From: Granulosicoccus sp965367215
GTDB taxonomy: Bacteria; Pseudomonadota; Gammaproteobacteria; Granulosicoccales; Granulosicoccaceae
Length of the DNA stretch: 28,644 nucleotides
Direction of reading: 5' to 3'
Assembly: GCA_965367215.1 (NCBI GenBank)
Contig: CBDUIJ010000034.1
Span: 1-28,644, forward strand
Part shown: piece after piece, positions 23,064 to 28,644 of the stretch
Layout: each line of letters opens with the position of its first letter
Numbering within the stretch: the first letter of the stretch is position 1
Made by a program: the position numbers and the translations under genes
The notes under the pieces: model-generated
What the model was told of the DNA's origin: nothing
Seen by the model: only the letters and a program-made list of their open reading frames with translations
The model's database searches: none

Positions 23064-24119
23064 ATGACCGGATTGAAAAAGCTCACCACTCTCGGCGCCA
23101 TGTTGGGTACGACAGGAGGGGCTCTGATGGCAGGTGTATTCGCAGCTTCTCTCTCAGGCCCGGTAATGGCCGATACAGACCTGGTCATGTCCAGCTGGCT
23201 GCCACCACGCCATCCTGTCGTGCTGAACGCCATCAAGCCCTGGGCAAAGGAAATCGAGAAAGTGACCGACGGTCGTGTCACCGTGCGTGTGTTGGGCAAG
23301 CCACTGGGCAGCCCGCCAGCACATTTCGATATGGCGCGAGACGGCGTTGCCGACATCACCTATGGCCTGCACAGCTTCAGCCAGGATGATCGATTCACCA
23401 AGGCCGAAGTCGGCCAGTTCTCTTTTCTGGGCGACGATGCCATCGAGACGTCCAAGGCCTTCTACACGGTTTATTCGGAAGATCTGGATGCCGAAAAGGA
23501 CCACGAGGGCACCAAGGTACTGGGTCTGTTCGTCCACGGCCCCGGTCTGTTCCACAACAACCAGCGCAAGATCGAAACACCGGATGACTTCTCTGGCCTG
23601 AAGATTCGTGTGCCGGGTGGTTATGTGGCCAGTCTGATGGAGTCGCTGGGCGCCACGCCACTGTTCATGTCATCCACCGAAGTCTACGAGAAGTTGTCGC
23701 GTGGCGTGATCGACGGTGCCACGTTCACGTACGAAGCACTGACAGCATTCAACCTGACCGATGATGTCAAATTCTCGATGACGGTCCCCGGTGGCATCTA
23801 CAACACCAGCTGGTTTCTGGTCATGAACCAGGGCAAGTGGGATTCCATCAGTGCCGAAGACCAGGCTGCCATCGAATCCATTTCCGGTCTGGCCTTTGCC
23901 GAGCGTGTGGGGCAGGCGTGGATCGATGCCGACACAGCCGCCATCACTGAAATCGAAGCTGCCGGCATCAGCCTCGATGCCGCGCCCGAGCCGGTTCTCG
24001 ATGCACTGAAAGCATCTGCCAGCACGCTAGAGAAGAGCTGGTCTGACGCTCTGCCTGAAGGCTATGACGGCGTTGCTGCCATTGCACGACTGCGTGAAAT
24101 CAGCGGCGTTGATCAATGA
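23064..24119 (+). CDS. TRAP transporter substrate-binding protein (DctP family), probable aromatic-acid binder
   Basis: A 351-residue periplasmic binding protein of the DctP family. A conventional Sec signal spans residues 1-36 (cleavage after PVMA), unlike the Tat signal of the first TRAP binding protein. The two-domain pattern is visible: WLPPRHPVVLNAIKPWAKEI near 45, VADITYGLHSF near 95, the substrate-clamping Arg182 in GLKIRVPGG, and the GVIDGATFTYEAL segment. Arg182 would bind the carboxylate of the ligand. GGAG about ten bases upstream supports the start. Its stop overlaps the dctQ start (ATGA). Given the shared operator with hmgA, the ligand is probably a phenylacetate-type acid that enters the homogentisate pathway; this is inferred, not shown by residues. 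Confidence 0.9.
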   Translation: MTGLKKLTTLGAMLGTTGGALMAGVFAASLSGPVMADTDLVMSSWLPPRHPVVLNAIKPWAKEIEKVTDGRVTVRVLGKPLGSPPAHFDMARDGVADITYGLHSFSQDDRFTKAEVGQFSFLGDDAIETSKAFYTVYSEDLDAEKDHEGTKVLGLFVHGPGLFHNNQRKIETPDDFSGLKIRVPGGYVASLMESLGATPLFMSSTEVYEKLSRGVIDGATFTYEALTAFNLTDDVKFSMTVPGGIYNTSWFLVMNQGKWDSISAEDQAAIESISGLAFAERVGQAWIDADTAAITEIEAAGISLDAAPEPVLDALKASASTLEKSWSDALPEGYDGVAAIARLREISGVDQ

Positions 24120-24568
24120 TCGAACGCGCGTCCACCGTTGCGCTGGAGCTTGTCTCCGGCGCATTGCTGATCAGCCTGATGATGGTGACCGGAATCGACG
24201 TCATCGGTCGTTATCTGCTGAACAAGCCTCTGACCGGTGCATTCGAGCTGACTGAGATGTTGCTGGGTGCGCTGGTTTTTGCCTCTCTGCCACTGGTCAG
24301 TCGAGCGGGCGGACATGTCGATGTCGACCTGCTGGTGAACAGCATTCCGTCTCGCATCAAACACGCGCTGAATATTCTGGTGGGTACTCTCTCGGCTGCC
24401 GTGTTGTTGTTCTTTGCCTGGCGTCTCTGGATTCTCGGCGTCAAGCAGTTCGCCGATGGCGCCCACTCGGAGTCTCTGGGTGTGCCGTTCGGTCTGTTCG
24501 CCATGTTCGGCGCTTTTACCTGCATTCTGGCAGCCGTTTTCGGCTTGCTGAGAGAGTTTCGCCAATGA
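24116..24568 (+). CDS. TRAP transporter small permease (DctQ family)
   Basis: A 150-residue membrane protein with four predicted helices, around residues 8-28, 42-60, 82-104 and 122-145. The DctQ pattern GRYLLNKPLTGAFELTEMLL at about 37-56 and AGGHVDVDLLVN at about 63-74 are clear. It partners with the large permease encoded next. Start and stop both overlap the neighbouring genes by 4 bases (ATGA), giving a tightly coupled three-gene operon, in contrast to the spaced first TRAP operon. Confidence 0.92.
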   Translation: MIERASTVALELVSGALLISLMMVTGIDVIGRYLLNKPLTGAFELTEMLLGALVFASLPLVSRAGGHVDVDLLVNSIPSRIKHALNILVGTLSAAVLLFFAWRLWILGVKQFADGAHSESLGVPFGLFAMFGAFTCILAAVFGLLREFRQ

Positions 24569-25875
24569 TGATCTCATTGCTGGGGATCGGTATCCTGCTG
24601 GTATTGATTTTCCTGCGCGTGCCGATCGCCTTCGCCATGGCCCTGGTTGGTGGTGTCGGTTTTGCCATCATGCGCGGTTGGGGTCCTGCGGGTTCCATGA
24701 TTGGCAATGCGGTGTTCGAAACCGGACTCAGCTACTCCCTGTCGGTGGTGCCCTTGTTCATTTTCATGGGCAATATCATGGCCAAGGCCGGCATCGCTCA
24801 AGGTCTGTTTGCCGGAGCTGATCATCTGTTCGGCCGTATGCGCGGTGGTCTTGCGCTGGCTACCGTCATCAGCTGTGGCAGTTTTTCTGCGGTGTCCGGT
24901 TCTTCTCTGGCCACAGCTGCCACCATGTCGCGAGTGGCAATGCCGCCCATGCGTCGCTTCGGTTATTCCGACAGTCTGGCAGCCGGAGCAATTGCCGCTG
25001 GGGGCACGCTTGGTATACTGATCCCGCCGTCGGTCATCCTGATCATCTATGGCCTGTTGACGGAAAGTGATATCGGCAAGCTGTTCATTGCTGGTCTCTT
25101 GCCCGGTTTACTGGGTATTCTGCTGTACCTGGCAGCGGTCATGATCACGGTACGCATTTTTCCCGACCGTGCGCCACCGGTCACCGAAGCGGTACCCATG
25201 ACTCGACATGACCGTATCGGTGTGTGGGGTACGCTGGCCTTGTTTGCCTTCATCATGGGGGGCATCTATGGCGGTTTCTTCACGCCGATCGAAGCTGCGG
25301 GTATGGGGGCCTTCTTTGCCCTGGTGCTGGCTCTGGCCATTCGTGGGTTGACACGTGAGGGTTTCGCTGCGGCCTGTCGCGAGACTGTGCTGTCCTCGGG
25401 GATGATCTTCGTCATCATCATCGGCGCCGAGATCTTCTCATCGTTCGTCAACTTTGCCGGATTGCCGGATGCGCTGGTCGACATGGTGTATGACTCCGGT
25501 TTCAGCACCTGGGGTGTGATCTTCATCATGGTGGGCATCTACCTGGTGCTGGGCTGCGTATTCGAAAGTCTCTCCATGATCCTGTTGACGGTGCCGGTTT
25601 TCTACCCGGTTATCATCCAGCTCGATTTTGGCAGTGGCCTGCTGTCCGATCCGGAAATGGTCAGTATCTGGTTCGCCATCATCGTGGTGGTGGTCACTGA
25701 AATCAGCCTGATCACGCCACCAGTGGGGATGAATGCCTTTGTGCTGCGCTCGGTACTGACCGACGTCTCGCTGGGCACGATCTTCAAGGGCGTCATTCCG
25801 TTCTGGATTGCGGACATCGTGCGGCTGGCCCTGTTGCTGCTACTGCCCTGGATATCACTGGCGCTGTTGACCTGA
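24565..25875 (+). CDS. TRAP transporter large permease (DctM family)
   Basis: A 436-residue permease of standard DctM length with about twelve hydrophobic segments. Typical motifs are RVPIAFAMALVGGVGF near 13, PLFIFMGNIMAKAGIA near 66, the GGTLGILIPPSVILIIYGLL segment and GGFFTPIEAAGMGAFFALV. It forms the substrate path of the second TRAP transporter and depends on a sodium gradient in characterised members. The gene ends 11 bases before a strong hairpin, so the operon is probably marR-independent in its 3' end and stops here. Confidence 0.95.
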   Translation: MMISLLGIGILLVLIFLRVPIAFAMALVGGVGFAIMRGWGPAGSMIGNAVFETGLSYSLSVVPLFIFMGNIMAKAGIAQGLFAGADHLFGRMRGGLALATVISCGSFSAVSGSSLATAATMSRVAMPPMRRFGYSDSLAAGAIAAGGTLGILIPPSVILIIYGLLTESDIGKLFIAGLLPGLLGILLYLAAVMITVRIFPDRAPPVTEAVPMTRHDRIGVWGTLALFAFIMGGIYGGFFTPIEAAGMGAFFALVLALAIRGLTREGFAAACRETVLSSGMIFVIIIGAEIFSSFVNFAGLPDALVDMVYDSGFSTWGVIFIMVGIYLVLGCVFESLSMILLTVPVFYPVIIQLDFGSGLLSDPEMVSIWFAIIVVVVTEISLITPPVGMNAFVLRSVLTDVSLGTIFKGVIPFWIADIVRLALLLLLPWISLALLT

Positions 25876-25886
25876 CAGGTTGCCAG

Positions 25887-25918
25887 GGGCTCTCGGTTGC
25901 GAGAATGACCGAGGGCCC
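25887..25918 (+). terminator. hairpin after the second TRAP operon
   Basis: GGGCTCTCGGT (25887-25897) pairs with ACCGAGGGCCC (25908-25918), an 11-bp stem with one G-U pair and a 10-base loop. It follows the permease stop by 11 bases. No T-run follows. The remaining 150 bases up to the aldehyde dehydrogenase gene hold no gene; a small AAGTCT/AGACTT repeat at 25977-25995 is the only other structure I see. Confidence 0.7.
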
Positions 25919-26071
25919 ATCCACTCGCACCATACTGCACGCAACCGTGTAGAAAGCGCAAAGCCCGAATTTCCTGAAGTCTCATCCGTAGACTTTGCTC
26001 CATCGCGTTGACCCGCAGCGGCCATCTTCTACCGCCTTGCAGGTCAGCACTCTGGAAACCGAACAGGAAAA

Positions 26072-27454
26072 ATGAGCATGGCGCAGATCACGACCATTAA
26101 TCCCGCTACCGACGAAAAGATCAGCAGCTACGAGCTGATGAGCAAGGAGGCTGCCTTTGACAAGGTCGAGTCAGCCCACGAGGCCTTTGTGCAATGGCGC
26201 ACCAAGTCTCACGAGGAGCGCGCGCCCTATCTGCGTGATATCGCAGCAGCGTTACGAGACAAGGCAGAAGATCTGGCCAGTCTCATGACGAAGGAGGTCG
26301 GCAAGCTGTACCGTGACGGGCTGACCGAAGTCGAACTCTGTGCGCAGATCTTCGAATACACGGCAGAGAATGGCCCTTCCGAACTGGCCGATGAGGAACG
26401 TACTCACAGCGGTGGCGAGAAACGCGGAATTGTCACCTATTCCCCAATCGGCGTGATCTACAGTATTCAGCCGTGGAACTTTCCCATCTACCAGCCGGTA
26501 AGAGTGCTTGCGGCCAATCTGATGGCTGGTAATGCCGTCATCCTGAAGCACGCTGCCATCTGCACCGGCAGTGGTTTGATGCTGCGTGATATCTGCAGCA
26601 AGGCCGGCCTGCCTGATGGCCTGTTCGATGTGCTATTGATCGATCACGATATCTCGGATGAACTCATCGGACACGACCGTGTGCGGGCTGTAACGCTGAC
26701 CGGCAGCGATGGCGCAGGGCGGCATATCGGTACCAAAGCTACCGAGCACCTGAAGAAGTCTGTGCTGGAGCTGGGTTCCAACGATGCGTATCTGGTACTT
26801 GAGGATGCGGATATCGAGTTGGCGGTGAAGACCTGTGTACAAGGTCGACTCTACAACAATGGGGAGACCTGCGTGTCAGCCAAACGATTCGTGGTGACAG
26901 ATGCTGTTTATGACGAATTCGTGAGCGCGTTCGTCGAGCAGATGAAGGCCGTGGTGATGGGAGATCCGACTGATGAGGATACTCAGCTGGGTCCGGTGTC
27001 CAGCCAGGATCAATTCGACACGCTCTGTGAACAGGTGAAGAAGAGTGTGGATGGCGGCGCGACATTGCTGTGCGGTGGTAATCCGCCGGATCGCGTCGGG
27101 CAGTACTTCCCGGCTACCGTGCTTGCAGATTGCAAGCCTGGCATTCCTGCCTACGATGATGAATTGTTCGGACCCGTCGCCTCGATCATCAGAGCCAAGG
27201 ATGACGAGGATGCCATGCGGATTGCCAATGACAGTCGTTATGGACTCGGCGGCGGTATCTTCACACGAGACGAGGATAGGGCCATCAAGCTTGCACGGGA
27301 TCATTTCGACACCGGCATGATTCGCATCAATTCCTTTGGTGCAGCTGATCCCAATATGCCGTTTGGTGGTGTCAAGGATTCGGGTTTCGGTCGTGAACAT
27401 GGCGGGTTTGGCATGAAGGAGTTCGTCAACGCCAAGAGCATCTACCTGTCATGA
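26072..27454 (+). CDS. NAD(P)-dependent aldehyde dehydrogenase, succinate-semialdehyde dehydrogenase (Sad) type
   Basis: A 460-residue ALDH-superfamily enzyme that resembles E. coli Sad (YneI) along its length. The catalytic cysteine is Cys267 in NNGETCVSAKRF and the general base is Glu233 in VLELGSNDAYLVL, 34 residues apart as usual; Asn136 in PWNFPIY completes the oxyanion hole. The common LELGG is LELGS here. At 460 residues it matches the short Sad/GabD1 group rather than the 480-residue GabD. It probably oxidises succinate semialdehyde or a similar small aldehyde, but the substrate is not fixed by sequence. AGGAA lies 5 bases before the first ATG; a second ATG two codons later is possible. 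Its stop overlaps the GST start (ATGA). Confidence 0.88.
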   Translation: MSMAQITTINPATDEKISSYELMSKEAAFDKVESAHEAFVQWRTKSHEERAPYLRDIAAALRDKAEDLASLMTKEVGKLYRDGLTEVELCAQIFEYTAENGPSELADEERTHSGGEKRGIVTYSPIGVIYSIQPWNFPIYQPVRVLAANLMAGNAVILKHAAICTGSGLMLRDICSKAGLPDGLFDVLLIDHDISDELIGHDRVRAVTLTGSDGAGRHIGTKATEHLKKSVLELGSNDAYLVLEDADIELAVKTCVQGRLYNNGETCVSAKRFVVTDAVYDEFVSAFVEQMKAVVMGDPTDEDTQLGPVSSQDQFDTLCEQVKKSVDGGATLLCGGNPPDRVGQYFPATVLADCKPGIPAYDDELFGPVASIIRAKDDEDAMRIANDSRYGLGGGIFTRDEDRAIKLARDHFDTGMIRINSFGAADPNMPFGGVKDSGFGREHGGFGMKEFVNAKSIYLS

Positions 27455-28065
27455 TTACCATTCACTGTCTCGCCTACTCACGAGCCATCCGTCTGTTGTG
27501 GCTGATGGAGGATCTCGAGCAACCCTATCATCTGGTCTTCTACGACAGAACGGAGAATTTTCGTGCACCGGAGAGTCTTGCGAAGATTCATCCGCTGGGG
27601 AAGTCTCCGGTAATTGAAGACGATGAAGTCATGCTGGCGGAATCTGCCACCTGCCTGCGCTACCTGTCGGACAAGTTCGGTAAGGGCCAGCACAGCCCGA
27701 AGCCGGGTACCCAGGATCATCTGCGGCACGAGGAACTGCTGGATTATGTAGAGAGCTCCTTTGCCGAGGTTGCGATGAATCTGCTGCTACCCAGGCTTCA
27801 TGGTGAGGAGCCTTCAGATCAGGCATTCAAGGCAATGCAACAGCATTATGACTATGTCGCTGAGCAGTTGCCCGAGGATGGGCTGTTGTTCGGTAACAAG
27901 GCAAGTCTGGCCGACATCCAGTTTTCCTATCTGCTGGCGAATCTGTCGAAGATGGGCTTGCTGGAGAGTGCTCCCAGACTGGAGCGCTATTGGCAGGACC
28001 TGCAGAAACAACCTGGCTATCAGGCCGCCATTGGCAATGCCGGCCCGATGGCCCCCGAACTGTAA
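27451..28065 (+). CDS. glutathione S-transferase family protein
   Basis: A 204-residue GST. The N-terminal thioredoxin-like domain (about 1-78) has a likely catalytic serine in CLAYSRAIRLLW, the cis-proline segment GKSPVIED and the glutathione-binding ESATCLRYLSDKF; the helical C-terminal domain carries the usual NKASLADIQFSYLL N-capping motif. It differs from maiA and lacks the zeta-class SSxSxR signature. It is translationally coupled to the aldehyde dehydrogenase, so it may deal with a glutathione adduct of the same aldehyde, but this is inference. A hairpin follows the gene. Confidence 0.87.
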   Translation: MITIHCLAYSRAIRLLWLMEDLEQPYHLVFYDRTENFRAPESLAKIHPLGKSPVIEDDEVMLAESATCLRYLSDKFGKGQHSPKPGTQDHLRHEELLDYVESSFAEVAMNLLLPRLHGEEPSDQAFKAMQQHYDYVAEQLPEDGLLFGNKASLADIQFSYLLANLSKMGLLESAPRLERYWQDLQKQPGYQAAIGNAGPMAPEL

Positions 28066-28071
28066 GCGACG

Positions 28072-28091
28072 CGCAGGATCATCTTCCTGCG
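28072..28091 (+). terminator. short hairpin after the GST gene
   Basis: CGCAGGA (28072-28078) pairs with TCCTGCG (28085-28091) around a 6-base loop, just after the GST stop and before the next gene. There is no T-run, so it may be a terminator or only a processing or stabilising structure. Confidence 0.45.
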
Positions 28092-28132
28092 ATACGTACA
28101 GACACATTCAAGTAGTGAAACAGGAGAATTCA

Positions 28133-28644
28133 ATGCAAGTTCTAGTTGCTGGAGCCACCGGAAACACGGGTAGCCGTCTGATAAAGGAACTCAAGTCTCG
28201 CGGACATACCCCGGTTGCACTGGTCAGGAAAAGTTCCGATACCAGTGCTCTGGCGTCGGACGTGACGCTGCGTCAGGGTGATCTGACAGATCTGCAGGAC
28301 AGTGCTTGCGACGGTTGCGATGCCGTCGTGTTTGCCGCAGGCTCGGGCGGCAGTACAGGCCCCGAGATGACAGACAAGGTAGATCGTGATGGCGCAATGC
28401 GATTGATCGATATCGCTTCGAAGGCGAATGTTGCTCGCTTCGTCATGCTCAGTACGGTGGGCGCAGACAAGCCTGATCCTGACAGCAAGCTGGCGCACTA
28501 CCTTCAGGCCAAACATGATGCCGATGAGCATCTGAAGTCCTCAGGGTTGAGCTACGCCATCGTACGTCCCGTGAGCCTGACCGATGAAGACGGTGATAGA
28601 AACATGTTGTTTGGTGACGATGTAGACGTCAAGGCCAAGGCGGC
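28133..28644 (+). CDS. NAD(P)-binding atypical short-chain dehydrogenase (NmrA/YwnB-like), cut by the window end
   Basis: The first 170 codons of a gene that runs off the right edge. The N-terminus MQVLVAGATGNTGSRLIKEL is a Rossmann fold with the GxxGxxG motif at residues 7-13, typical of atypical SDR proteins of the NAD(P)H-binding (PF13460) type. Later signatures are LRQGDLTD, DAVVFAAGSGG, FVMLSTVGAD and LSYAIVRPVSLTDE, all in the expected order. Such proteins include flavin reductase-like and redox-sensor members; the precise reaction is unknown. AGGAGA at 28122-28127 supports the start. It follows the GST by 67 bases with a small hairpin between. Confidence 0.88.
   Translation, partial: MQVLVAGATGNTGSRLIKELKSRGHTPVALVRKSSDTSALASDVTLRQGDLTDLQDSACDGCDAVVFAAGSGGSTGPEMTDKVDRDGAMRLIDIASKANVARFVMLSTVGADKPDPDSKLAHYLQAKHDADEHLKSSGLSYAIVRPVSLTDEDGDRNMLFGDDVDVKAKA

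Noticed and set aside
25935..25948. Possible further MarR site before the aldehyde dehydrogenase (ACTGCAC-GCAAC)
   Set aside because: It resembles the operator only if two bases are deleted from the centre, and it is not a palindrome of the right spacing.
25977..25995. AAGTCT/AGACTT inverted repeat upstream of the aldehyde dehydrogenase
   Set aside because: Only 6-bp arms, a single copy and no nearby promoter boxes; it could be chance.
1..28644. Mobile elements, CRISPR arrays, tRNA or rRNA genes
   Set aside because: No transposase, integrase, phage gene, regularly spaced repeat or RNA-gene sequence was recognised; all large open regions are explained by metabolic genes.

Overview
The window is a gene-dense stretch of about 28.6 kb of a proteobacterial chromosome. 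The gene content (a Hut pathway with HutF, homogentisate degradation, two TRAP transporters, a sulfite dehydrogenase pair and a luciferase-like monooxygenase) and the moderately high GC suit a marine heterotrophic gammaproteobacterium. A Granulosicoccus-like organism is possible, but that is inference and not shown by the sequence. I saw no rRNA, tRNA, CRISPR array or insertion sequence, and no gap above about 300 bases without a gene.

Layout. (1) 1-545: a possible gene tail at the left edge and a META-domain lipoprotein. (2) 640-8261: the histidine-utilisation locus. The minus-strand operon is hutH-hutU plus a phytanoyl-CoA-dioxygenase-like gene; hutF is divergent from hutH; hutI and the repressor gene hutC are divergent from each other. 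(3) 8248-9704: an RclR-like AraC regulator divergent from an RclC-like DUF417 membrane protein. (4) 9857-13128: a TRAP transporter with a TakP-like binding protein. (5) 13208-16161: a luciferase-like flavin monooxygenase and a sulfite-oxidase/cytochrome c pair. (6) 16203-22318: a minus-strand operon in the order hmgA, fahA, MBL-fold protein, FAD hydroxylase, DUF2783 protein, maiA. (7) 22476-25875: a divergent MarR regulator followed by a second TRAP transporter. (8) 26072-28644: a succinate-semialdehyde-dehydrogenase-like ALDH, a GST and a truncated NAD(P)-binding protein.

How the genes work together. Two regulons can be read directly from repeated palindromes. The motif ATATGT-N4-ACATAT lies between hutH and hutF, between hutI and hutC, and again upstream of the first TRAP operon, which makes that transporter a probable HutC-controlled uptake system for histidine, urocanate or a related compound. 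The motif GTTGCA-N2-TGCAAC lies upstream of hmgA and upstream of the second TRAP operon, each time directly after a TTGACA -35 box; a related site, with a 4-base spacer, lies next to marR. The second TRAP transporter is therefore probably the importer for the aromatic-acid pathway. In that pathway the FAD hydroxylase and the DUF2783 protein may make homogentisate (by analogy with 3-hydroxyphenylacetate 6-hydroxylase MhaAB), which HmgA, MaiA and FahA then cleave to fumarate and acetoacetate.

Most transcription units end in strong hairpins that lack the usual T-run.
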